The notes under the pieces were generated by a model, which ran no database searches, had not been told where the DNA came from, and saw only the letters and a program-made list of their open reading frames with translations. Below are positions 26,048 through 34,896 of a stretch of DNA of 64,000 nt, piece by piece; position 1 is the stretch's first letter, and every line of letters begins with the position of its first letter. The DNA comes from Bacteroidales bacterium (lineage in GTDB: Bacteria > Bacteroidota > Bacteroidia > Bacteroidales > UBA932): the NCBI GenBank assembly GCA_017477465.1, contig JAFUVU010000046.1:1-64000 (forward strand), read 5' to 3'. Made by a program: the position numbers and the translations under genes.

Positions 26048-26965
26048 ATGCAGCGTCGTATTTTTTACAGGGACATCCTGAACCATTGTTACCAAAGAAC
26101 CGCCGACGGCGGAGTTCTGTTTTATTCGTATAGTGACCATTTGGTCTACTTCACCAACTACTGCGTCCAAGCGCGGAAGCATAACATCCATGTCCTGGCT
26201 CTATGCCAGATGCCAGATCATATCCATGATATCCTGTCGGCGCGGAAAGTCCAGGATATGGAAAACTTCAAACGGGACTTGCATTCTTCTTTTGCAAAAA
26301 CCTATAATTCATACTGGGGAATTCACGGCCCTGTGTTTGAGTACCCTTACGGCAATGCCCCCAAAAAAGGCGTGAAGAATGGCCGATCTGCCATCATTTA
26401 CGTCGCGAACAACCCAGTCGAAAGGCAATTGACCGACAGGGCAGAGAACTATCGCTGGGGTTACTGGGCGTACGCTTTTTCCGCCTGTCCTTTTTCCGAC
26501 AAACTGGTCCTCCGCGACGCATCGGCCCCTATGGCCAAGGCTGTTAAAGAAGTCCGAGCGCAGTTTAACAGAGGTCTTCCCATGAACTACGCCATGCTCA
26601 AACGGATGTTTTCTGCATTGAATCCGGCAGAATGCCAACAACTTACAGACTTCATCATTTCCACATACAATGTAATTGACTTTGAATCGGCCAGCCGATA
26701 TTTCGAAGATGATATGCTGCATGCCATGCATGTAAATACCAGCAAAGAGCACGACTTGAATGAACTGTTTATAGGAAAGTCTGACAAGCCTTACCAGAAG
26801 ATGATTCAAATTGTTCTGGAGGAAGGCGGCATGCAAGACATTCACGACATGCTTTCCCTGGACAAGGCCGACAAACAAAAGTTGCTACAACTGCTTCGCA
26901 GAAGAACCGATGTGATGACCGAACAGATTGGCAAGTTCCTTCACCTCCCCATAAAAAGAGCCTGA
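26048..26965 (+). CDS. REP-associated tyrosine transposase (Y1 family)
   Basis: A 305-residue member of the IS200-like Y1 HUH nuclease family. The metal-binding HUH motif is in MPDHIHDIL. A Tyr in the FAKTYNSYWG helix is the likely nucleophile, and the YVANNPVERQL segment is typical of REP-associated transposases. The frame can be extended to an ATG at 25925, but the first codons there lie in the REP tail that is also present on the right side without a gene; the start at 26048 (MQRRIFYRDILNHCYQRT) is where similarity begins. Flanking REPs in direct orientation support a domesticated or single-copy RAYT unit. Confidence 0.85.
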   Translation: MQRRIFYRDILNHCYQRTADGGVLFYSYSDHLVYFTNYCVQARKHNIHVLALCQMPDHIHDILSARKVQDMENFKRDLHSSFAKTYNSYWGIHGPVFEYPYGNAPKKGVKNGRSAIIYVANNPVERQLTDRAENYRWGYWAYAFSACPFSDKLVLRDASAPMAKAVKEVRAQFNRGLPMNYAMLKRMFSALNPAECQQLTDFIISTYNVIDFESASRYFEDDMLHAMHVNTSKEHDLNELFIGKSDKPYQKMIQIVLEEGGMQDIHDMLSLDKADKQKLLQLLRRRTDVMTEQIGKFLHLPIKRA

Positions 26966-27030
26966 ATCGGCCGGAACGGTGAACGTCACTCCTTGCCCGT
27001 TTTTCTTAAAATAATGAATATCAGTTATTT

Positions 27031-27104
27031 AAGCGATTTCCTCCCGGCGGTTTTGCCGGGAGGGAACTCGTTAAAATTCACAGTATGAATCACTTACGAA
27101 AAAC
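27031..27104. repeat. REP-like hairpin right of the transposase
   Basis: CTCCCGGC-GGTTTT-GCCGGGAG (27041-27062) and the tail TTAAAATTCACAGTATGA, then CACTTACGAAAAAC, match the left copy. Its outer stem is degenerate. Beyond it, 27105-27202 shows no gene. Confidence 0.85.
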
Positions 27105-27202
27105 AGAAAATCCGGAGGTGCACGAAAAGGGTTCAGTTCGCGGAAGGCGGAGACTCCAAACGCCGGGTTGTCCTGGCCGCTACGGCCCGTGCCGCAGTCG
27201 GG

Positions 27203-29008
27203 CTACACCGGGAGGGTTTTGGTGCGGAGCCAGGCGGCGACTTCGGCGGGAAGGCGGGGGCTGAGGGTCACATAGACGCGCTCGTTGTAGTCGTTGAGCC
27301 AGCTGCGCTCGTCGGCCGTGAGAAGGTCCACTGATAGGCAGGAGGTATCGAAGTGGCATAGCGTAAGCGTCTCAAAACCAAGGAAAGAGCCGAATTCATT
27401 GTCGCCTACCTGGCGGCACAGCAGCAGATTTTCGTGACGGATGCCGTGCATGCCTTCCCGGTAGATGCCGGGCTCGTCGGAGCATATCATGCCCGGCAGA
27501 AGCGGCTGGGAATTAAAGTTTTGGCGAATATCCTGCGGGCCTTCGTGCACGCAAAGGTAAAAGCCTACGCCATGGCCGGTCCCGTGGCCGAAGTTGCGCT
27601 TTGCCCTCCACAGAGGTTCCCTGGCAAGGGCGTCAATCTGGCAACCGGCCGTCCCGCGGGGAAATACGGCCATCGCAAGGCCGATGTGCCCCTTCAGCGC
27701 CAGAGTATAGTCTTCCCTTTCCAGAGCGGTGCACGGCCCAAGCGGGACAGTACGGGTAATATCGGTCGTACCAAAAAGATACTGGCCGCCGGAGTCGCAA
27801 AGATACAGGCCATGCGCTTCCAGCAGGGCCGAGCCTTCCTTAGGCGTAATATAATGCGGCAATGCGGCCGACGCTCCGTATGCCGATATAGTCTCGAAGC
27901 TGTCGCCCCTGTAGCCTGGCACGGCGGCACGCAGCCGTCCAAGCTCCTGCGCGGCTTCCCACTCGTTCACGCTGCCTGCATGACGGGAAATCCAGTATAG
28001 GAACTGTTCCATTACGATGCCGTCTTCCAGGTGCGCTTCCCTCATCAGCTCAATCTCCACGCTGTTTTTAACGGCCTTCCGCAGCGGTACCGGCGAGGCG
28101 ACTTCTATAACCTCCGGCAGCTGTTCTCCGTCGTCTATGGCTTCCCGGAGCGAAACGTTAAGCACGGCAGGGTCTATACAAATGCGGTCCACCCCGTCCA
28201 GCTTAAGGGATGCGAGTGCAAAACTTACATCTTCGTAATCACGTACCGTTATTCCGTCGGCGCTCAGCTCGTCGAAGCTGTCGGCGGTTTCCGAATCCGG
28301 ATCGCTGTAGGCGTCCTTGCGCACGAACCAGAACGCATCATCCAGAGTCACAAGCAGATACGATATGGCAAGCGGGTTGTATTCTATATCCGAAGCCCGG
28401 ACGTTGAGAAGCCAGGCGATATCGTCCAGGGTGCTTATCAGGATTGCATCGGCCCCTTTGACTACCAGCCATTTACGCAGGAAGCGGAGCTTGGATTCAC
28501 GGCTTTCGCCGCTGAGGTCTTCCCCAAGGGTGATAATTGGCGAAACTGGCACGGCCGGGCGGTCCGTCCACAGGGCCGACAGCAAATCCGGCACTGCTGC
28601 GATATGGGCCGACGGAACGGCGTCCTGCAGCTCCCGCACGGCTTCCACGCTTTGGCAAAGCCCATCGACGGCGATTACAGGGGCGTCCATTTCAAGAGAT
28701 GCCAGCCACTCTGGGATGGGGACCTGGTCCGGGACTCTCATTTTGTGAAGGACGATGCCGCTGCCTTCCAGCTGGCGTACAGCCTGGATGAAATAGCGGG
28801 TGTCCGTCCACAGGCCTGCATGCTGCTGGGTTACAACTATGTCTCCGGCTTCTCCCGTGAAACCGGAAAGCCACTCGACCTGTTTCCACCTTGGGGCCGG
28901 ATATTCGCTGGCGTGAGGGTCGCTTCCTGTGAGGATTACGGCGTCCCAGCCGTTTTCCCGCATCAGTGCGCGCAAAGATTCCACCCTGAAGTAAAAGACA
29001 TTGTCCAT
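27203..29008 (-). CDS. Xaa-Pro aminopeptidase, M24 family (three-domain type)
   Basis: A 601-residue cytosolic metallopeptidase that removes an N-terminal residue next to proline. It has two creatinase-like N-terminal domains and a C-terminal pita-bread domain. The metal ligands are visible as CDSGGQYLFGTTDITR (two Asp), GHGTGHGVGFYLCVHEGP (His), SDEPGIYREG (Glu) and RHENLLL (Glu). The ATG at 29008 (MDNVFYFRVES) is preferred; an upstream TTG at 29026 lies inside the -7 box. It is divergent from the coiled-coil protein gene. Confidence 0.95.
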   Translation of the reverse strand: MDNVFYFRVESLRALMRENGWDAVILTGSDPHASEYPAPRWKQVEWLSGFTGEAGDIVVTQQHAGLWTDTRYFIQAVRQLEGSGIVLHKMRVPDQVPIPEWLASLEMDAPVIAVDGLCQSVEAVRELQDAVPSAHIAAVPDLLSALWTDRPAVPVSPIITLGEDLSGESRESKLRFLRKWLVVKGADAILISTLDDIAWLLNVRASDIEYNPLAISYLLVTLDDAFWFVRKDAYSDPDSETADSFDELSADGITVRDYEDVSFALASLKLDGVDRICIDPAVLNVSLREAIDDGEQLPEVIEVASPVPLRKAVKNSVEIELMREAHLEDGIVMEQFLYWISRHAGSVNEWEAAQELGRLRAAVPGYRGDSFETISAYGASAALPHYITPKEGSALLEAHGLYLCDSGGQYLFGTTDITRTVPLGPCTALEREDYTLALKGHIGLAMAVFPRGTAGCQIDALAREPLWRAKRNFGHGTGHGVGFYLCVHEGPQDIRQNFNSQPLLPGMICSDEPGIYREGMHGIRHENLLLCRQVGDNEFGSFLGFETLTLCHFDTSCLSVDLLTADERSWLNDYNERVYVTLSPRLPAEVAAWLRTKTLPV

Positions 29009-29023
29009 AGTACGATATTTGCA

Positions 29024-29041
29024 CAAATATAACTATATTTG
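29024..29041. promoter_or_regulatory. Closely spaced divergent -7 boxes
   Basis: TATATTTG on the minus strand (29024-29031) and TATATTTG on the plus strand (29034-29041) are separated by 2 nt. They would serve the M24 peptidase and the coiled-coil gene; simultaneous use seems sterically excluded. Confidence 0.6.
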
Positions 29042-29063
29042 CATGAATTAAAAACATCCAGCC

Positions 29064-29975
29064 ATGACAGAAGATCCCCTCGAAAGAATTGAGCGCGAGG
29101 AACGCGAAAGAAAAGAGAACAAAGGACCTCGCACAATGATGACCATCCTGGCCGCAGTAGCAGCCGTCCTAGCCCTCGTACTGGGCTATATGCTATATCA
29201 GCGCAACTCCCTGGTCAAAGACCTGGAAAGCGAAAAGGCCGACCTTGCCCAGCAGATGGTACAACTCCAGTCAGACTTCGCCAACCTGAATTCCGACTAC
29301 GAAGCCATCAACCATCAACTGGACACCTCGCGTGAACAGGTGGCAATGCTTATCGACAAGCTCAGCAAGACGGAAGCCACCAACCGCGCAAAAATCCGCC
29401 AGTATGAAAAAGAGCTCGGCACCCTTCGCACCATCATGAAGGGCTACATAGTCCAGATCGACTCGCTCAACACCCTGAACAAGAAACTTACGGCCGATGC
29501 AGCCGCCGCCCGCAGGGAAGCAGCCGAAAGCCGCAGAGTAAGCGAAGAGCTCACCCAGCAGGTAGAAAACCTGTCTTCCCAGGTGAACGCCGGCAAAGTG
29601 CTCAAGGGCCGCGCAATATCCCTCCACGGCCACTACAACAACGACAAAGTGGGCGACCGCCACAGCCGTGTGCGCTACATGACGGCCAATGTAACCCTTG
29701 TGGAAAATTCCCTGGCGGACCATGGCCCCGTACGCGTATATGTCCGCGTAAAAGACCCGGAAGGCACCCTTCTGCTGAACAACGAATCCGTAGATTTCAG
29801 CGTAAACGGCGTTTCCCTGCAGGCAACAGCCTCACGTGAAGTTGATTACGAAGGCAACGAAGTGGATCTCTCCATCTTCATCAACGACACGGGCGAATTC
29901 GTGAAAGGCGTTTACACCCTGGAAGTTTACACGGATAAGAGCCTGCTTGGCCGGGCCGAATGCATGCTCAGATAA
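29064..29975 (+). CDS. Membrane-anchored coiled-coil protein of unknown function
   Basis: A 303-residue protein: charged cytosolic N-terminus (RIEREERERKENK), one membrane segment (about 25-45), a long coiled coil (about 48-175) and a C-terminal beta-rich domain (about 178-303) with DHGPVRVYVRVKDPEGTLL. The type is seen in many Bacteroidales without assigned function. The extracytoplasmic part presumably lies in the periplasm. It ends 1 nt before hemW, so the genes are coexpressed. Confidence 0.85.
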   Translation: MTEDPLERIEREERERKENKGPRTMMTILAAVAAVLALVLGYMLYQRNSLVKDLESEKADLAQQMVQLQSDFANLNSDYEAINHQLDTSREQVAMLIDKLSKTEATNRAKIRQYEKELGTLRTIMKGYIVQIDSLNTLNKKLTADAAAARREAAESRRVSEELTQQVENLSSQVNAGKVLKGRAISLHGHYNNDKVGDRHSRVRYMTANVTLVENSLADHGPVRVYVRVKDPEGTLLLNNESVDFSVNGVSLQATASREVDYEGNEVDLSIFINDTGEFVKGVYTLEVYTDKSLLGRAECMLR

Positions 29976-29976
29976 T

Positions 29977-31053
29977 ATGATTTACGTCCACGTCCCTTTC
30001 TGCAAAAGTTTCTGCAATTACTGCGACTTCTACTCCGAAATAGCCCGGGAAGACAAGTTCGGCCGCTACACGGACCAGATATGCGAAGAAATACGCCGCA
30101 GAAAGGGAGAAATGGACAATTCACTCAGAACCCTCTACTTTGGCGGCGGTACCCCTTCGGTGCTGCCGCTCGGTGATTTGACCCGTATCCTGCTAACCCT
30201 GGAAGAATGCGGCCACGGCGGTCCTTACACGGAATTCACGATGGAAGTGAATCCGGAAGACATAGTGGAGCGCGGCCTCCCCTACGTTCAAAGCCTGAAG
30301 GCGCTGGGCGTAAACCGCATCAGCATGGGCGTACAGTCATTTGACGACGAACTTCTGCGCTGGATGAACCGCCGCCACAGTGCCGACGGTGCCAGAAAGG
30401 CCTTCCGCCTTGTACGGGAAGCCGGAATCGGCAATATAAGCCTGGACTTGATTTTCGGGCTCAGCAACCTCTCGGACGAGGTTTGGGAAGACACCATCCG
30501 CGAAGCTCTGGCCCTTGGTCCGGAGCATATTTCCTGCTACCAGCTCACGGTTGAAGGAGACAGCGTCCTTGCCCAAAGGCTGGAAAACGGAGAATACGAG
30601 GAGGCCGACGAAGAGCTCTGCCGACGTCAGTACGACAGGCTCTGCACCCTTCTGGGCGAGGCCGGCTATCGGCATTACGAGATATCCAACTTCGCAAAAC
30701 CGGGATTTGAAGCAATTCACAATCAAGGATATTGGCAGAGAAAGCCATACGTTGGGCTCGGTCCTTCGGCACATTCTTTCAGCGGGCGCAACCGCTCCTG
30801 GAACGACGCTTCGCTTGACGATTACTCCCACACCGAAGAGTCCCTGAGCGTAGAGGACGAAAAAGTGGAAACCCTTATGCTCAGCCTAAGGACAGCTAAA
30901 GGCGCAGACGGTGAATTCCTTATGGCAAACTGCATTCCGGGCAGCATCGACCTCCTTCTCAAAGAGGGCGCTTTAGTTAAAATCGGCCGGCGTTACAGAA
31001 TACCCGAAGACCATTTCTTTGTTTCCGACGAAATTATCCGCACCCTGGTATGA
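29977..31053 (+). CDS. hemW: Radical SAM protein HemW (haem chaperone, coproporphyrinogen oxidase-like)
   Basis: A 358-residue radical SAM protein. The 4Fe-4S motif is CKSFCNYC at residues about 10-17, followed by YFGGGTPS and the HemN-like C-terminal domain. The single-residue spacing and lack of an N-terminal HemN extension indicate HemW, which inserts haem into respiratory enzymes. The ATG at 29977 (MIYVHVPFC) is chosen over an upstream frame. It overlaps the next gene by ATGA. Confidence 0.93.
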   Translation: MIYVHVPFCKSFCNYCDFYSEIAREDKFGRYTDQICEEIRRRKGEMDNSLRTLYFGGGTPSVLPLGDLTRILLTLEECGHGGPYTEFTMEVNPEDIVERGLPYVQSLKALGVNRISMGVQSFDDELLRWMNRRHSADGARKAFRLVREAGIGNISLDLIFGLSNLSDEVWEDTIREALALGPEHISCYQLTVEGDSVLAQRLENGEYEEADEELCRRQYDRLCTLLGEAGYRHYEISNFAKPGFEAIHNQGYWQRKPYVGLGPSAHSFSGRNRSWNDASLDDYSHTEESLSVEDEKVETLMLSLRTAKGADGEFLMANCIPGSIDLLLKEGALVKIGRRYRIPEDHFFVSDEIIRTLV

Positions 31054-31517
31054 AACATATAAGAAGAGCAGTAAAATACTTTATCCAGATTCTCCTAATC
31101 TTCATCCTTATCATAGGGGTGCTGATGCTTATCGGATACGTTCCCAAGGACGTGTCCCTGGCTTTTAAGGACGGATGGTCGTCCATAGCTTTTATCATCG
31201 GCATTTTCGCTGTCATGAGCGCAGTTTATCCCTTCTTCGGATACGGAAAACGCAATATCTTTGCAAAAGGAGACCCTGCCGACAGCTGGCCCTCAATCGA
31301 CGATGCAATGCAGATGAGAGGCTATGCAAAGGCGGAAGAAAAGGAAGACGGCAGCCGTGTGTACGTGCTGAAATCGGCCCTTAACAGGGCTGCACGCCTG
31401 TGGGAAGACCAAATAACCATTACGCCGGTGCTGGGCGGTTTCCAGGCAGAGGGCCTGGTAAGGGACCTTGCCCGCTGCGTAATGGCAATAGAACATAAAA
31501 TCAAAAGTTATGAGTGA
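31050..31517 (+). CDS. Small membrane protein of unknown function
   Basis: A 155-residue protein with two membrane segments (about 10-30 and 43-63) and a soluble domain of about 85 residues. It starts within the hemW stop (ATGA overlap) and its end overlaps the DUF2007-like gene by 8 nt, so it belongs to this operon. No family motif recognised. Confidence 0.8.
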   Translation: MKHIRRAVKYFIQILLIFILIIGVLMLIGYVPKDVSLAFKDGWSSIAFIIGIFAVMSAVYPFFGYGKRNIFAKGDPADSWPSIDDAMQMRGYAKAEEKEDGSRVYVLKSALNRAARLWEDQITITPVLGGFQAEGLVRDLARCVMAIEHKIKSYE

Positions 31518-31734
31518 CACCCAGAAATTCAAAACCGTCGCCCAGTTCAGCGAAAAAGTCCAGGCCGACCTTTGCGTCGCCCTGCTGGGAGACAACGGCA
31601 TCCCCGCCGGCGTGTTCGGCGCGGATTCTTCCTATCCTTCACTGGGTTTTGCAAGACCCATCGAAGTGAAAGTCAACGAGAATGACTACGAAGCGGCAAT
31701 GAGCATCCTGGCCGCTTCCGACAAGGCGGAGTAA
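31510..31734 (+). CDS. DUF2007-like small protein
   Basis: A 74-residue protein with the pattern of DUF2007 (putative signal-transducing protein): an N-terminal strand, FSEKVQADLCVALLGDNGIPAGVFG, then PIEVKVNENDYEAAMSIL. Its last 49 nt overlap the convergent DUF3109 gene. Confidence 0.82.
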   Translation: MSDTQKFKTVAQFSEKVQADLCVALLGDNGIPAGVFGADSSYPSLGFARPIEVKVNENDYEAAMSILAASDKAE

Positions 31735-32285
31735 AACTCCTGCCCGAAAGCTTCAGTAAGCGGGCCGCGGAGGAACTGGTACACCCTGGTTCCTTCGCGG
31801 CGCCCTTTTTCGAAGGCGTCGCGGCAGATATCCCAGCGGTGAAGATTCAGCCCTACTCTGCCGCCGCCAAGATCGACCACGCGGATCGGGTACAGGGAAC
31901 AGGAAATGGGCTTTTTAAAGCGACAGAGGCCCTTGTCGAACTGACGCTCGATTGCGCAGTAGCAGCTGCCGTCGGCCCCGAAGTGGCAGAACGCACACTC
32001 TTCGCTGCCGGGGACAAGAGGGGTTACAAGGTCGCCGTCCCTGTCGACTTCGAAGAAGCCCTTGGCCGATACGGCAGCGCGGCCTTCCTCCCGCATCAAA
32101 GGCGCAAACACCTCATAATCACGTTCCAACGGCTCCAGCTCTTCTTCTTTCAAAGGCGCACCGCTGTCGCCTATTATGCAGCATTTACCCTTGCAGACGG
32201 CATAATCGCAGGCAAAGTATTCCAGAATGACATCCTCGGACACAAGGACATCGCCTATTTCGATGATGGTTCCGAAATCTCTCAT
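31686..32285 (-). CDS. DUF3109 family cysteine-rich protein
   Basis: A 199-residue protein rich in cysteines (CDYAVCKGKCC, CAFCHFGADGSCYC, GLCRFKKPISC), probably binding an Fe-S cluster or zinc. The family is uncharacterised and common in Bacteroidota. Its ATG overlaps the stop of the upstream M16-like gene (ATGA), so they form an operon. Confidence 0.9.
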   Translation of the reverse strand: MRDFGTIIEIGDVLVSEDVILEYFACDYAVCKGKCCIIGDSGAPLKEEELEPLERDYEVFAPLMREEGRAAVSAKGFFEVDRDGDLVTPLVPGSEECAFCHFGADGSCYCAIERQFDKGLCRFKKPISCSLYPIRVVDLGGGRVGLNLHRWDICRDAFEKGRREGTRVYQFLRGPLTEAFGQEFYSALSEAARMLIAAS

Positions 32286-34804
32286 GGTACCAGGTATTCA
32301 ATCCGGCCGCCGGAAGCCAGTGCGCCAAGGAGGGCCTGCACTTTCTCGGATGTAATGCCGGCTATGGTTTCGCTGAAGCGGGACGTGAGGTCTTTGTTTT
32401 CGCCGTAACGGGCCTGCAGCGTGTTTGTGAAGCCGTCCGGAGTGGCCATGACGCTGCGCACATTGTTGTCAAGCATTCTTTTCCAGGCGCTAAGATCGGC
32501 CTGGGAGACAGGGTTCAGGGACGCTGCCCTGATGGCTGCACGTACCGCCGTGAGAGCCTGTTCGGCCGATGTTTCCGCCACATCGGCAGGAAGGCCGGAG
32601 GCTGCAATCGGGCGGCAGGTGATGAACATTCTGAAGCGCTCCTGAGGATGTGCAAGGTAATCTACCGACACCTCGGAGGAGTAGCCATAGCCCGCAAGGT
32701 GGGTGATGAGCGTCCTTTGCAGCGCATCAGCAGCAATGCTGGCGGTGTAGAAATGCTCCGCCGTGAGGGTGTAGCCTGCATCCAGCAGGACATGGATTCC
32801 GGGGGCCCCTGCAGCTGCCGTGTAGGTTGTTACGCCGCTTAGAGTCTGCATCTGGACCGGCTTTCTCGCCTGCACGCCGCGAAGAGTCTTGAACCCGCCG
32901 AGGTACTTCAGCAAAACCCTCTTGACGCCTTCTTCCGAAAGGTCGCCGCTTAGGATCAGCACTCCGTCGTTCATGCGGGAGAACCTGTCATCGTAGAACG
33001 AATCGGCCTTTTTGCGCGTTTCGTCCGTAAGGGCCTCCGCGCGGCGGACTCCGGTATAGACATAGCCGGGGGTCAGCATAGAGTACAATTTTTCCCGCTC
33101 ACTCTCTCCGGCAAATCGCTGATTGGCGCAAAACGACTGATATTCAGATATATTCGTACTCCTGTCGTTTGCCATCGCCAGCAAGGACTTAAGAAGGAGG
33201 GTGAGCTTGCCCGATGGCGCGTCGCCGCTTATGGACATGCTGCCAAGGCCCACGTTTGTGCGCATGGCTATGCCGTTGCTCTCCAGAACATCCCTGAACG
33301 CAGGTGCAGGCAGGCCGCCGACATCGTATAGCGAGAGGATGTCGCCGATATATCCGCCTTCGCCTTCACTCAGATCCGGAATCCTGGCAAGCCCGCCGCC
33401 AAGCTGAAGGGCGTAGCTGAACATCCCCGTACCCTTTACCGGCTTGAAAATCACGCGCATGCCATTCGAAAAAGTATAGAGAGTTCCGCCTGTGACGGCC
33501 TCCCTTTTCTCGCTCTTTATGCGAAGCTTGGGGCACTTGACTTCAAGGCCGGCGGTGTCGGCCCTGTGCCAGCTGTAGTCCTTGCCGCTTTCGGAGAGGG
33601 AGCCGTACAGATATGCCAGGTTGTAATAGAAGAGGGCGTCGTCCTTCTTTTCCCAAGAATCGGGCACGCCGGAGTATTCCAGAGTAAGGTTGGACAGCTG
33701 TTCCAACAATGCCGACGTAAAGCTGTTGAAAAGACGGGTTTCGGTGCTGTCGGCCACGTTTTTGCGGGCAAAAAAGCGCAGCGTCTCACTGCCGGGGGCC
33801 AAAGACCCGCCATAGAGGAAATTGGCAATGCACTTCTGAGCATACTCCCCTGCCGACGGGGCCGATGCCGCCTCGCGGTAAATCCTTGGTGCAAGCACCT
33901 GCTTGGCATCGGCAAATTCTTGCGGTTTTACGCCGAAGGCATCAAGCTGGGCAATGGTGGAGGATATTACGCGCATGGCGTCGTCCAGCTGTTCGCGGCG
34001 CACTTTTACGCTTACGGTGTAGCGCTCATCGCCGCTATAATCGGCACTTGTAAGGGCCCTGAGGCCGATTTCCCCATGCGGGATGCCGGCGTCTTTAAGG
34101 TCTCTTTCCAGCCTGTGCCTCAGGAGTACGCCCAGCTCCCGGCCGAAGAGCTCCGACACTACCGACTGAGCCGTATTCATGTACGCAAACGGGATTCTGG
34201 AGCCGGAATAGGTTACCGAAACCTGTGCTTCCCCGTCGGGATGGAATATCACCGACGGCGCAGGAGAAGGCTCCCAGACATAGTCGGGCATGTGGTTTTC
34301 CTTGACCAGCATCCTTGGAACGAGCATGGAGAAGATATCCATTTTCTTTTTGAGTTCCACCGCATCTATGTCTCCGCTCACTATAACCGCCTGTTCCGCT
34401 TTGGATTCGGCCACTCTGGCGAAGGTGTAAAGAAGGGTGGAATCCAGCACCTGAGGCTTGTAGAATGGCACATCCGTGAAGCGATAGACTGTGGAGCCGT
34501 CTTCGTCCGAAATATACCCCTTCGGACCGGGGCCGATGCCCATCCGGGCGAAGAAAGCGGAAGAAAGGCCGTCGCGTTTGCTTGCCGACAAGGGCTCGTT
34601 CCTTTGGACTATGAGAACATCGGCATAGCCTTTTTTTTGCGGCGCCGTAACCATATAGTAGGTTACGCCGCAGCCAAGTGTTCCTTTGCTTATCTGCTTA
34701 TCCTGTGCAAGAGACGGCAGACTGGGCTGGGCTGGCACAGTTATTGAAAAACAGAGGAGGGCCAAAACGGCCGCAACAATATATTGAAAACGGAGATTAT
34801 TCAT
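32282..34804 (-). CDS. M16 peptidase-like protein lacking the zinc motif
   Basis: An 840-residue exported protein (signal peptide ending near VPAQ) with two M16-like halves (about 50-420 and 470-840). The fold is suggested by the paired repeats VIVSGDIDAVELKKK and LILSGDLSEEGVKR and by the VTYSGSRIPF strand. The HxxEH inverted zinc motif is absent in both halves, so it is probably not a protease; dead M16 proteins often serve as partners or scaffolds. Start is the ATG at 34804 (MNNLRFQY); longer frames have no signal peptide. It is translationally coupled to the DUF3109 gene. Confidence 0.82.
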   Translation of the reverse strand: MNNLRFQYIVAAVLALLCFSITVPAQPSLPSLAQDKQISKGTLGCGVTYYMVTAPQKKGYADVLIVQRNEPLSASKRDGLSSAFFARMGIGPGPKGYISDEDGSTVYRFTDVPFYKPQVLDSTLLYTFARVAESKAEQAVIVSGDIDAVELKKKMDIFSMLVPRMLVKENHMPDYVWEPSPAPSVIFHPDGEAQVSVTYSGSRIPFAYMNTAQSVVSELFGRELGVLLRHRLERDLKDAGIPHGEIGLRALTSADYSGDERYTVSVKVRREQLDDAMRVISSTIAQLDAFGVKPQEFADAKQVLAPRIYREAASAPSAGEYAQKCIANFLYGGSLAPGSETLRFFARKNVADSTETRLFNSFTSALLEQLSNLTLEYSGVPDSWEKKDDALFYYNLAYLYGSLSESGKDYSWHRADTAGLEVKCPKLRIKSEKREAVTGGTLYTFSNGMRVIFKPVKGTGMFSYALQLGGGLARIPDLSEGEGGYIGDILSLYDVGGLPAPAFRDVLESNGIAMRTNVGLGSMSISGDAPSGKLTLLLKSLLAMANDRSTNISEYQSFCANQRFAGESEREKLYSMLTPGYVYTGVRRAEALTDETRKKADSFYDDRFSRMNDGVLILSGDLSEEGVKRVLLKYLGGFKTLRGVQARKPVQMQTLSGVTTYTAAAGAPGIHVLLDAGYTLTAEHFYTASIAADALQRTLITHLAGYGYSSEVSVDYLAHPQERFRMFITCRPIAASGLPADVAETSAEQALTAVRAAIRAASLNPVSQADLSAWKRMLDNNVRSVMATPDGFTNTLQARYGENKDLTSRFSETIAGITSEKVQALLGALASGGRIEYLVP

Positions 34805-34822
34805 TTTAACCCGAATTTCGTG

Positions 34823-34851
34823 CAAAAATACAACTAATTTTGCTATTTTTG
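34823..34851. promoter_or_regulatory. Divergent -7 boxes
   Basis: TATTTTTG on the minus strand (34823-34830) faces the M16-like gene; TATTTTTG on the plus strand (34844-34851) faces the TPR gene. Confidence 0.55.
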
Positions 34852-34896
34852 CAATTCGTGTGCTAGCGAATGTATAACTTAACAATATTTGAGACA

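Noticed and set aside
32282..34804. Active M16 zinc protease
   Set aside because: No HxxEH motif is found in either half of the translation.
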